Shown one piece after another: positions 7,193-15,147 of a stretch of 64,000 nucleotides of DNA. A program made the translations under genes and the position numbers. The number at the start of each line of letters is the position of its first letter. The stretch's first letter is position 1. The DNA is from Streptomyces sp. NBC_01669 (GTDB lineage Bacteria > Actinomycetota > Actinomycetes > Streptomycetales > Streptomycetaceae). The stretch spans positions 6,532,501 through 6,596,500 of the forward strand of contig NZ_JAPEQG010000001.1 of NCBI RefSeq assembly GCF_026339735.1. Direction: 5' to 3'. Below the pieces are notes generated by a model, which did not search any database, was not told where the DNA came from, and saw only the letters and a program-made list of their open reading frames with translations.

Positions 7193-9445
7193 TCAGTGCC
7201 CGCGCACCTCGACCTCCGCCAGTGACAGCGGGTTGGTGCCGGAGGTCAGTTGCACGCGGACGTACCTGCCGGAGGTGCCCGCCGGGAGCTGCACGATGGA
7301 CGGCCGTCCGGCCTGGCCGGTGACATGGACCGCCGTCACACCGGGTGCGGTCCGTGCCTCATCGAGTCCGTCGGCCGTGATCGGGGTGTCCGAGGTCATG
7401 ACCCAGAAGTCCTTCAGCCGGTCGGAGCAGCAGTCGGTGCGGTTCCAGATGTCGACTGCGGACAGTGACTTCGAGGCACCCAGGTCGACCTGCCACCACG
7501 CCTGTGACGAGGGCTCCGCGGTGTGGGTCACCGAGCCCGATCCGAAGGAGCCGTCGGTGTTCCCGTCGACGGCGCGGGAGGCAGGGGCGTCCCACGCGGT
7601 GCTCTTCTGGGTGGCCGGCTTGTTCCGGGCGAGGTTCTCCAGGGCCACCGTGACCTTGACCGCCGTGGTGGTCGTGAGACGGCCGTGGCGCAGGGAGATG
7701 TTCAGTGTGTACGTACCGGGGGCCGCGGAAGCGGGTGGCGTCACGGTGAACGGGACCTTCGCGTCCGCGCCCGGCGACAGCGGGTGCACGCGGGTGGCCG
7801 CCGGGGTGACGGTCCAGCCCTCGGGTCCGGACAGCCCGATCCCGGTCTCGGATGCGCGCGTGCGGGCGGTGTTGGTGAGGGTCAGAGTGCCGTCGGCGGC
7901 GCGTCCGGGGTTGAGCTCCTTCGGCAGTTCGGTCCTCGTGCGGACGAGGGTGTTCACGCCCGGAGTGGTGACCTTGAAGACGTACGCGCTCGTGCTCCTG
8001 GTGGCCGACGCCCCGTCCTTCGGTGTCTCGACGATCACGCGGCCTGTGGAGTCCTTGTGCCAGGGCAGCGCGCTGCCGTCCGAACCGAGCAGCGTGATAC
8101 GGGAGTCGGAGGCGACGGGCGTGTCGGCGCCGAGGGTGAGTTCGGCGCCGGGCCATTCCAGCGCGGTCGCGTACAGCGTGCCGTCCTTCACCGTGTAGCG
8201 GATCTTGTCGTCTCCGGTCGGCTCCTCGGCGTGGTGCCAGTAGGTCGTCCCGTAGATCGCCTCACCGTTGATCTTCAGCCAGGCTCCGATGTCGAGCAGC
8301 CGCTGCTGCTGGATCTCGGGGATGGTGCCGTCGGCGCGCGGGCCGATGTCGAGCAGCAGATTGCCGTTCTTGCTGACGATGTCGGTGAGCGAGTCGATCA
8401 GCTGGTCGGAGGTGAGATGGTCCTCCTCGGGCTCGTTCTGGTTGTAGCCGTAGGAGTGCGCGATGCCCCGGCTCGCCTCCCACTTGTTCGGGTCGATGTC
8501 CGGCTTGACCGTGTACTCGGGTGTCTGGAAGTCGAGTTCCTTGCTGTCCAGCGCACCGGTCTCGATCTTGCAGCGGTTGGCGACCGCGACTTCCTTCGGG
8601 TGCGCCCGGTTCTTCGCGCGGTTGTAGTAGTCGGCGATGACGGGCGCGGTCTTCCAGTACGACGCGGGTTTGTCCCACTGCCCGTCGCACCAGATGATGT
8701 CGGGATCGTACTGATCGACCAGCTCGTTCAGTTGCGGGACCATGTAGTCGCCGACGTAGTCCTTGACCGACGGGGCGCCGGTGTACGGGACTTCGGCGCC
8801 GGTGTACGGGTTGCGGACCGGGCTGCCGGTGTACGACGGGTTGTACCACTCGTACAGCGAGTAGTAGAAGCCCGCCTTCAGCTGCCCGCCCTCGGTGTCC
8901 TTGCGCGCCGCCTTGAACAGGTCGCCCGCCAGGTCGCGCTTCGGGCCGAGGTCCACGGTGTCGCGGCCGCTGACCTTGCTGTCGAACAGTGCGACGCCTT
9001 CATGGTGCTTGGAGGTCAGCACGAAGTATTTGGCACCGGCATCCTTGAACAGCTTCACCCAGGCGTCCGGGTCGTACTTCTCGGCCTTCCACTGGCCGAT
9101 GAAGTCGTCGTAGTTCGCGGTCGTGCCGTAGGTGTCCTTCTGGTGGGTGTTGGTGGCGCTGCCCTTGCTGTTCATGTAGTTCCAGTACCACTCGGCGTAG
9201 CTGCCGCGCGGGCCCCAGGCGGGCACCGAATAGGCGCCCCAGTGGATGAAGATGCCGAACTTGTCGTCGTTGAACCACGTCGGCGTGGGGTGGCTGTTGA
9301 GGGACTCCACCGTCGGCTCGTAGTCCTTCGACGGAGGTTCGGGCGCGGCGGAGGCCGGGGTGGTCAGGAAGCCGGCGAGGGCCGCCAGAGCCGTCGCTCC
9401 GACGAGTCTGGTACGGGTACGGGCATGGGTGCGGGTGCGGGTCAC
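7193..9445 (-). CDS. Secreted alpha-L-fucosidase (GH29) with NEW3 and CBM32-type domains
   Basis: Exo-hydrolase that removes alpha-linked L-fucose from glycans outside the cell. With the GTG at 9445 the precursor has 750 residues: a Sec signal (about 1-34, ending TTPASAA), the GH29 catalytic barrel (about 40-450; FGIFIHWGAYSVPAWG near the start and the nucleophile region IIWCDGQWD), a NEW3/Ig-like domain (about 515-610) and a C-terminal F5/8-type-C carbohydrate-binding module (about 620-750). GAAGGGAAC before the GTG is the ribosome site. A longer open frame to 9757 runs into the neighbouring hexosaminidase and is rejected. The 17-base gap to the GH20 gene makes them one operon, so the DasR-like site at 11776 probably controls both. 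Confidence 0.92.
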   Translation of the reverse strand: MTRTRTHARTRTRLVGATALAALAGFLTTPASAAPEPPSKDYEPTVESLNSHPTPTWFNDDKFGIFIHWGAYSVPAWGPRGSYAEWYWNYMNSKGSATNTHQKDTYGTTANYDDFIGQWKAEKYDPDAWVKLFKDAGAKYFVLTSKHHEGVALFDSKVSGRDTVDLGPKRDLAGDLFKAARKDTEGGQLKAGFYYSLYEWYNPSYTGSPVRNPYTGAEVPYTGAPSVKDYVGDYMVPQLNELVDQYDPDIIWCDGQWDKPASYWKTAPVIADYYNRAKNRAHPKEVAVANRCKIETGALDSKELDFQTPEYTVKPDIDPNKWEASRGIAHSYGYNQNEPEEDHLTSDQLIDSLTDIVSKNGNLLLDIGPRADGTIPEIQQQRLLDIGAWLKINGEAIYGTTYWHHAEEPTGDDKIRYTVKDGTLYATALEWPGAELTLGADTPVASDSRITLLGSDGSALPWHKDSTGRVIVETPKDGASATRSTSAYVFKVTTPGVNTLVRTRTELPKELNPGRAADGTLTLTNTARTRASETGIGLSGPEGWTVTPAATRVHPLSPGADAKVPFTVTPPASAAPGTYTLNISLRHGRLTTTTAVKVTVALENLARNKPATQKSTAWDAPASRAVDGNTDGSFGSGSVTHTAEPSSQAWWQVDLGASKSLSAVDIWNRTDCCSDRLKDFWVMTSDTPITADGLDEARTAPGVTAVHVTGQAGRPSIVQLPAGTSGRYVRVQLTSGTNPLSLAEVEVRGH

Positions 9446-9462
9446 TGCGGGTTCCCTTCGGG

Positions 9463-11703
9463 TCAGCGGTCGTAGTGCGCGTAGTCGGCCCGGACCTGTT
9501 CGGGGCTCAACGCCTCGTCCCAGGTGGTGACTTCGTCGAGATCTCCGCGCAGCCCGGCCTTCTCGGTGCCGATCGAGCGCAGCGGGAGCGGAATGGACGC
9601 GTCGACCGTGCCGACGCGCTCGCCGTTCGCATACAGGGTGGTGCGGCCCGGCTCGGTGACCCAGGTCAGCTGGACCCACTGGTTCAGCGGCAGGGTGTAG
9701 TCGAAGCTGTGGTCGGCCGCGCCGTAGCGGGTGAAGCCGACCTTGCCGGTGCCCCACTGCTGGAGTTTGAGCGCGCCGGCCTTCGAACTGAGCAGCACCT
9801 GGTCACTGGTCCTGCCCGTCGTCCTGACCCAGCTGGAGACGGTCCACGGCTCGGTCAGGTCGAGGCCGCCGAATCCCACCCCGTCGCGGTCGCTGTCGAA
9901 GCGCCAGGCCTGGCCGCTCACCCCGTCCGGGACCGGAGTGGGGTTGTTGATGATGTACGAGGTGCCCGGCAGGTTCCCCGCGGTGTCCTCGGCGAAGATC
10001 GTGTTGCCGGGGCTGCCGGCCCACGTCCAGCCGCTCGGGTAGGAGGCCTGGTCGAAGGTCCAGTGGTGGCTCGGCCGACCGTCGTCGACCCGGGGTGTCA
10101 CCGGGTCGGGCCGCAGGCCGGGCGGGTCGCCGAGCCGGGCGACCAGCGTCCGGAAGTCCTGCACGGTGTCCGGGGTGGCGGAGGCGTTCCAGGAGCGGTC
10201 CGCGATGATCGCGCGCGCGGTGGCCATCTGCTGCTCGAAGTAGCCGTCGTCGGCCCAGAAGTTGTAGTCGGCCCAGTTCATCAGGCCGGATCCGAGGAGA
10301 TCCGGTGCGGTGCTGGGCACCCAGGAGTCGTACATCCACGGCTCGTCGGGGTACAAGTGGTGATAGTTGTTCGGCGTGTCGTAGAACGGGCCGATGGCGA
10401 TCTCGTCGTGGCCGGGGATGACGGGCTCGGTGCCGGTCCCCTCCCAGGTCAGGAACACCACGGGCGCGTGGACCTGCTGCTGGGGTGCGGCGAGGTGCTC
10501 GGAGCCGTTGTAGATCGCGGTGCGCTTGCCGTGCTCGGCGACGACGTCGTCGAGGGTGTTGATGTAGCCGTTCAGCAGGTCACCGAGGGTGCTGGTGTCC
10601 GGATCGGCTGCGAGATAGTTCTTGACGCGGGGGCAGTTGGCGAGCTGGCCGGGCAACTCGTCGGCGCCGATGCTGAACAGTGGGGCGTCGAACCAGCCGG
10701 CGAACTCGTCGACGATCCGGCGGGTCGTCGCGACCGCCTTCTCGCTGGTGAGGTCGACCATCCAGTTCGGCGTGAGGTGCGAGTGGGTGTGTGCCTGGGT
10801 GCACGGTTCGGGGCCGTCACCGAAGCCGATTCCGAAGGCGTCGGTGATCACGGTGGCGTGTCCGGGCATGTCGATACCGGGCATCACCTGCACGTGATAC
10901 CGGGCGGCGACACGCTTCAGCCACTCGATGTCGGCGCGGTCGTAGCTGTGTGCGGGGTCCGCGAGTCCGGGGAACTCCGGGCTGAAGAGACGGAAGCCCT
11001 CGGAGTCGGAGAACTGCAGGAACAGGGTGTTGAGCTTTTGGTCGGCCATCCGGCGGACCAGCTTCTCCAGGTACCCCGGCTGCCAGTACTTGCGGCCCGC
11101 GTCGAGCATGGTCATCCGGACCGGCTGGGCGGGACGGTCGGTGGAGACGGCCTTCGGCACGGTGAGGTGATCGGGGGCGGTGCGCAGCAGCTGCAGGAGC
11201 GTGCGCGTCCCGTAGAACAGGCCGTGGGTGGAGGCGGCTTCGATGCGGACGGCGTCCGTGCTCTCGAACCGGTAGCCCTCCGCGCCCAGTGCCCCGTGCT
11301 CGGTGAGCGTCAGCACGATGTCGCCGGCCCGTGCGTGCCGGATGTCGCTGCTGACGGCCGGAGTGACCCCGCTGACCTGGGCCACCTCCGTACGCAGCTG
11401 CTTGGCCAGGTCCTGCACGGACTGCCGTGCGGGGCCCGGGAGTTCGGCTTGCCCGGAAGGGAGCGCGGTCGTGGAGCGGGACCGGGGGTCCACCAGGATG
11501 CGGGTCCCCGCCGACAGCTGTGTGTGGCCGCCCGGTTCGGTCCACTGGGTCGGTCTGGGAACAACGGGCGGCCCTGGGGCGGCCGTTGTGGTGCCTGTGC
11601 TCGATGCGGGTTCGTCCGGAGGCTCGTTCGCCACCGCGACGGGAGTGATAGATCCGATGACTAGAGCTATAAGGAGTGGCAGAACGGGCATGACTCGGCG
11701 CAC
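9463..11703 (-). CDS. Secreted GH20 beta-N-acetylhexosaminidase/lacto-N-biosidase-like enzyme with LamG-like domain
   Basis: Glycoside hydrolase of family 20, releasing N-acetylhexosamine (or a disaccharide containing it) by substrate-assisted catalysis. Features in order: Sec signal (VRRVMPVLPLLIALVIGS to about residue 25), a GH20b-like N-terminal domain (about 50-165), the catalytic barrel (about 170-500) with the Asp-Glu pair in FSIGADELPG and LDAGRKYW at the first strand, then a concanavalin/LamG-like lectin domain (about 545-745). The GTG at 11703 is preferred to the adjacent GTG at 11706 because GGAG is then 6 rather than 3 bases upstream. It is the first gene of an operon with the GH29 fucosidase. 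The pair suggests use of fucosylated amino-sugar glycans; exact substrate cannot be read from sequence. Confidence 0.9.
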   Translation of the reverse strand: MRRVMPVLPLLIALVIGSITPVAVANEPPDEPASSTGTTTAAPGPPVVPRPTQWTEPGGHTQLSAGTRILVDPRSRSTTALPSGQAELPGPARQSVQDLAKQLRTEVAQVSGVTPAVSSDIRHARAGDIVLTLTEHGALGAEGYRFESTDAVRIEAASTHGLFYGTRTLLQLLRTAPDHLTVPKAVSTDRPAQPVRMTMLDAGRKYWQPGYLEKLVRRMADQKLNTLFLQFSDSEGFRLFSPEFPGLADPAHSYDRADIEWLKRVAARYHVQVMPGIDMPGHATVITDAFGIGFGDGPEPCTQAHTHSHLTPNWMVDLTSEKAVATTRRIVDEFAGWFDAPLFSIGADELPGQLANCPRVKNYLAADPDTSTLGDLLNGYINTLDDVVAEHGKRTAIYNGSEHLAAPQQQVHAPVVFLTWEGTGTEPVIPGHDEIAIGPFYDTPNNYHHLYPDEPWMYDSWVPSTAPDLLGSGLMNWADYNFWADDGYFEQQMATARAIIADRSWNASATPDTVQDFRTLVARLGDPPGLRPDPVTPRVDDGRPSHHWTFDQASYPSGWTWAGSPGNTIFAEDTAGNLPGTSYIINNPTPVPDGVSGQAWRFDSDRDGVGFGGLDLTEPWTVSSWVRTTGRTSDQVLLSSKAGALKLQQWGTGKVGFTRYGAADHSFDYTLPLNQWVQLTWVTEPGRTTLYANGERVGTVDASIPLPLRSIGTEKAGLRGDLDEVTTWDEALSPEQVRADYAHYDR

Positions 11704-11775
11704 CACGGTCTCCTGAAGTCCGGTTTCGCCAGGACCGTAGCGGTAGACGTGGTGCACGACAAGGGTGTTTGCGGG

Positions 11776-11791
11776 AGTGGTGTAAACCATT
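11776..11791 (-). promoter_or_regulatory. DasR-type operator (dre-like) upstream of the GH20-GH29 operon
   Basis: AGTGGTGTAAACCATT matches the DasR responsive element pattern A(C/G)TGGTCTAGACCA(C/G)T at 13 of 16 positions, counting degenerate ones, with both TGGT and ACCA half-sites intact. It lies 73-88 bases upstream of the hexosaminidase start. DasR is the GntR-family repressor of chitin and N-acetylglucosamine genes in Streptomyces, so control of a hexosaminidase fits. Confidence 0.65.
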
Positions 11792-11884
11792 CTCGAAAAC
11801 AGGAGGTGGGGTGAGAGATCCGATCTGTAAGAGGTGCTGGGGGTTGGGGTCGTCCGGACCGGGGCAGGATGTGCGCGGGCGGAC

Positions 11885-13198
11885 TCAGGCCGCTTCGCGC
11901 AGTTCCGCCTCCAGGTGGCCGGGCCGGATGCCCAGATCGCCGAGGATGGCGTGCGCCGCGCGGCGGCCCGAGAACAGGGCGCCCTGCACCGTGCTCGTGT
12001 CCCGGTGGTCGCCGCACACGTACAGCCCGGCGAGCAGTCTGACCGGGCGGCGCAGGTCGTGCGGGGGCGGCATGGCGGGGACCGCCTCCGGGTCGTGGTG
12101 GGCGGCCAGCAGTTCCCAGTCGCCCGTCGGGGTGCCGTACAACGCGGCGAGATGGGTGCGGACCGAGCGGTCGAGATCGGGCGGCGGGGTGCCGAGCACC
12201 GTCGACGTGATCAGGGTCCGGCCGTGCGGGACGCGCGAGGGGTCGACCTCGCTCATCACGCAGGTGTGGGACACCGGGCCCGAGCGGTCGGCGTCCAGCA
12301 ACAGCGAGGCACCGGTCGGCGGGGGAGCGGGGGCGGTGTGGTGCAGGACCGTCACCGGATGGAAGGGCGGTACCCGCAGACCGGGCAGCAGCTCGGCGGC
12401 GGCGCTCGCGCCGGTGGCCAGCAGCAGGGAACGGCAGCCCAGTTCACCGTGTTCCTTGGTGCGTACGGAGGTGATGTCGGCGGCGGTGACATGGACGCCG
12501 GTCCGCACGGTGCCGGGCGGCAGGGCCGCCGCCAGCAGCTCGGGCAGCGTGGCCGAGCCGCCGGACGGTACGCACAGTCGGCCGCGCGCGTAGCTGCGCA
12601 GGGCGAGATCGGCGCACCGGCTCGATGTGGTGAGCCCGGGGTCACTGAGCAGCGCGGCGAGCAGCGGGCGCAGGAAGCCGTTGACCGTACGGGAGGGCAG
12701 GCCGCGGGTGGACAGGGCTGCGAGCGCGGTGCGCTCCGGCCGGGCCAGGATGCGGGTGGCCGGGGTGGTCGCGAGCCGGGCGAGGGCCGCGCCGAGCCTG
12801 GCCTGGTCGATCGGCCCGCCCATCGGTGGGCGGGGGGCGCTCGCCAGGGCGCGCGCCGCTTTGAATGCGCCCCGTGCGCTCCGTACCTGGCGCACATCGC
12901 CGGTCCGGTACTGGCGGCCCTCGCTGTGGACGAGGACCCCTGGAGCGAAGTTCCGCAGCAGGAGCCCTTCGAGGCCGGGCGCTGCGCGCAGTTCCGGATA
13001 CGAGGTGCTGAGGAGCGGGCCGATGTGGTCGAGCCGGAACCCGTCCACCTCCTCGGTGGTCATCCGGCCGCCGACGCGCGGGCCGGCCTCCAGGACGCTG
13101 ACGCTGACCCCTGCACTGGTCAATTGATGGGCTGCTGACAGGCCGGCGATCCCGGCTCCGATGATGACGACGTCCGCGTGGTGTGCCGTGCTGAGCAC
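11885..13198 (-). CDS. FAD-dependent oxidoreductase (amine oxidase/protoporphyrinogen-oxidase-like)
   Basis: 437-residue flavoprotein. The N-terminal dinucleotide motif VVIIGAGIAGLSAAHQL (about residues 9-25) followed by a conserved acidic residue in VLEAGPRVGGR marks the FAD-binding Rossmann fold, and the C-terminal LYVCGDHRDTSTVQGALFSG closes the FAD site as in amine oxidase/phytoene-desaturase-like enzymes. The GTG at 13198 follows a GGGGAGGGG ribosome site. Substrate is unknown. It is on the same strand as the TIGR01777 gene (170-base gap), so co-transcription is possible. Confidence 0.85.
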   Translation of the reverse strand: MLSTAHHADVVIIGAGIAGLSAAHQLTSAGVSVSVLEAGPRVGGRMTTEEVDGFRLDHIGPLLSTSYPELRAAPGLEGLLLRNFAPGVLVHSEGRQYRTGDVRQVRSARGAFKAARALASAPRPPMGGPIDQARLGAALARLATTPATRILARPERTALAALSTRGLPSRTVNGFLRPLLAALLSDPGLTTSSRCADLALRSYARGRLCVPSGGSATLPELLAAALPPGTVRTGVHVTAADITSVRTKEHGELGCRSLLLATGASAAAELLPGLRVPPFHPVTVLHHTAPAPPPTGASLLLDADRSGPVSHTCVMSEVDPSRVPHGRTLITSTVLGTPPPDLDRSVRTHLAALYGTPTGDWELLAAHHDPEAVPAMPPPHDLRRPVRLLAGLYVCGDHRDTSTVQGALFSGRRAAHAILGDLGIRPGHLEAELREAA

Positions 13199-13368
13199 GT
13201 GCCCCTCCCCGAGTCGGCGCGACTGCTGGGAGGGTCTTGCCCCCAACAGGCCCCCGGAATGCCCGAGTTCGCCATGAGGCTAGGAGGGGTCCGGTGCGGG
13301 CGCAGTCGCACGCGGCCCGGGGCACCGTTGCACGGGGTCGCACACCCGTGTGATTCGACCGTGCATGG

Positions 13369-14268
13369 TCAGTGCAGCGCTGCGCGAATGGCGCCGTCGA
13401 TGCCGGGGAAGGCGAAGGTGAACCCCGAGTCCAGCAGCCGTGCGGGCAGTACCCGTTGGCTGCCCAGCACGTCCTCCGCGAAGTCCCCGAGGGCGATCCG
13501 GAGCGCGGGCGCCGGGACGGAGAACAGCGTCGGACGGTGCAGCACGCGCCCCATCGCGGCTGTCACCTCGGCGTTGGTCACGGGGCCGGGGCCGGTCAGG
13601 TTCACCGGTCCGGACAGCGACTCCGTGTCGAGGAGGTGCCGCAGGGCCGCGATGTGGTCGTGCAGCGCGATGAAGCTCCAGTACTGACGCCCGCTGCCGA
13701 GCCGCCCGCCGAGCCCCGCCCGGAACAGCGGGAACAGCCGCCCCCAGGCCCCGCCCTCCCGGGCGACGACCAGGCCCGTGCGCGCGTACACCGTCCGGAT
13801 GCCTGCCGCCTCCGCCGGAGCCGCGGCAGCCTCCCAGTCCACGCAGACGGACGGCAGGAAGCCCGTGCCGTGCGGCGCGCTCTCGTCGACCGCGCGGTCC
13901 CCGGTGTCGCCGTAGTAGCCGATGGCCGACCCGCAGAGCAGCACCTTCGGCGGTACGCCGAGCGAGGCCACCGTCTCGGCGATCGCCGCCGTGCCCAGTA
14001 CCCGGCTGTCCCGGATCTCCCGCTTGTACTCCTCCGTCCAGCGGTGGTCGCCGACCCCGGCGCCGGCGAGATGGACGACGGCGTCGCAGCCGACCAGGCC
14101 CGCCCCGTCGACGTACCCACGCTTCGGGTCCCACTCGACCTCGTCCCCGGCGCGCGCCGGGTGCCGGACGAGGCGCACGACCTCGTGTCCGTCGGCCCGC
14201 AGCGAGCGCACCAGCGCGGTTCCGATGAGTCCGGTCGATCCGGTGACAGCGATACGGGAGTGCAGCAT
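13369..14268 (-). CDS. TIGR01777 family NAD(P)-dependent epimerase
   Basis: 299-residue protein of the extended short-chain dehydrogenase superfamily, TIGR01777 group (YfcH-like). GSTGLIGTALVRSL at residues 8-21 is the GxxGxxG nucleotide site; VHLAGAGVGDHRWTEEYK and SAIGYYG are family signatures; the C-terminal DUF1731 region covers about 245-299. The ATG at 14268 (MLHSRIAVTG) is chosen; a longer open frame runs into the next gene. Physiological substrate unknown. Confidence 0.9.
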   Translation of the reverse strand: MLHSRIAVTGSTGLIGTALVRSLRADGHEVVRLVRHPARAGDEVEWDPKRGYVDGAGLVGCDAVVHLAGAGVGDHRWTEEYKREIRDSRVLGTAAIAETVASLGVPPKVLLCGSAIGYYGDTGDRAVDESAPHGTGFLPSVCVDWEAAAAPAEAAGIRTVYARTGLVVAREGGAWGRLFPLFRAGLGGRLGSGRQYWSFIALHDHIAALRHLLDTESLSGPVNLTGPGPVTNAEVTAAMGRVLHRPTLFSVPAPALRIALGDFAEDVLGSQRVLPARLLDSGFTFAFPGIDGAIRAALH

Positions 14269-14329
14269 GGCCCCATCCTGCCGCAGCGGCGTACGGGGCG
14301 CCTCGCCCCCGTCACTCGTCACGCCCGAA

Positions 14330-15001
14330 TCACTCGAACAGCAGTTGTAGGGCGACATTCCGGTAGTGGCGCACATGCCGCAGGGCGCAGACCGCCGCCG
14401 CCTCGCTGTCCGCCGCGGTGATGGCGGCGGAGAGCAGCCGGTGCTCCTCCCAGAGCGGTCCCGGGTCGTCGATCTGCTGGAACAGCCAGCGCAGCCGTCC
14501 CTCCAGCGACTCCAGGGTGGTGGCCAGCAGCTCATTGCCGGACAGCTCCACGATGTGGTGGTGGAAGGCCGTGTTGGCGCGCGAGATGCGTTCCGGCCTG
14601 CCGGACAGGGTGGCCCGGCGTGCCGTTTCCAACAGGGTTGCCAGTTCCTGCAGTTGGCTGTCAGTGGCTCGTTCGGCGGCGCGTCGAACGGCGAGCACCT
14701 CCAGCGCCTCGCGCATGTCGAAGAGGTTCTCCACGTCCTGCCGGGAGAGCTGCTTGACGACGATGCGGCGCGGCGACAGCGCCTCCAGGAAGCCGTCTCC
14801 GAGCAGGATGCGGATCGCCTCGCGCACCGGGACCCGGGAGACCCCGAACTCCTCGGCGACATCCCGCTCGACCAGCCGGTCGCCCGGTTTGAGCCGCCCG
14901 GTGATGATGCGGTCGCGCAGCCCCTCGCAGACCTGGTCGCGCAGCCACACCGTGCCGGTCAGTGAACTGGCCGTCTCGGTACCTGTGTTGGTCCGGCTCA
15001 C
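14330..15001 (-). CDS. GntR/FadR-family transcriptional regulator
   Basis: 223-residue regulator with an N-terminal winged helix (about 20-80; LKPGDRLVERDVAEEFGVSR and VPVREAIRIL) and a C-terminal FCD ligand domain (about 90-215; FHHHIVELSGNELL includes metal-binding-type residues). The GTG at 15001 is preceded by GGAGG; an ATG one base out of register leads straight to a stop. It is divergent from the MFS transporter operon, with two palindromic sites TTTGGTATACCAAA/GGTATACCAAA between them, so it very likely represses that operon and itself and responds to the operon's substrate. Confidence 0.9.
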   Translation of the reverse strand: MSRTNTGTETASSLTGTVWLRDQVCEGLRDRIITGRLKPGDRLVERDVAEEFGVSRVPVREAIRILLGDGFLEALSPRRIVVKQLSRQDVENLFDMREALEVLAVRRAAERATDSQLQELATLLETARRATLSGRPERISRANTAFHHHIVELSGNELLATTLESLEGRLRWLFQQIDDPGPLWEEHRLLSAAITAADSEAAAVCALRHVRHYRNVALQLLFE

Positions 15002-15027
15002 ATGTCCTCCGTGTATCGATTCGCTCA

Positions 15028-15040
15028 CGGTATACCAAAC
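15028..15040. promoter_or_regulatory. GntR operator half/imperfect copy (O1)
   Basis: CGGTATACCAAAC carries the core GGTATACC palindrome and one intact AAA flank. It is 27 bases upstream of the GntR start, overlapping its probable promoter. Confidence 0.65.
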
Positions 15041-15042
15041 CC

Positions 15043-15071
15043 TTGACGGGCTCGGGAAGCGTCTGCATTCT
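15043..15071 (+). promoter_or_regulatory. Candidate promoter of the MFS-decarboxylase-hydrolase operon
   Basis: TTGACG at 15043-15048 and CATTCT at 15066-15071 are separated by 17 bases, a housekeeping sigma-type arrangement. It lies exactly between the two GntR palindromes, with the second one directly at and after the -10 element. Confidence 0.5.
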
Positions 15072-15084
15072 TTGGTATACCAAA
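15071..15084. promoter_or_regulatory. GntR operator, perfect palindrome (O2)
   Basis: TTTGGTATACCAAA is a perfect 14-base palindrome overlapping the end of the -10 element and the expected transcription start of the plus-strand operon. FadR-group GntR proteins bind short palindromes of this kind. Confidence 0.75.
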
Positions 15085-15147
15085 ACGCGGAACGGCCCGG
15101 CCGGAGCCGCTGCTCACCCTGTCCGATCAGTGATTCGAGGGTTTGCC

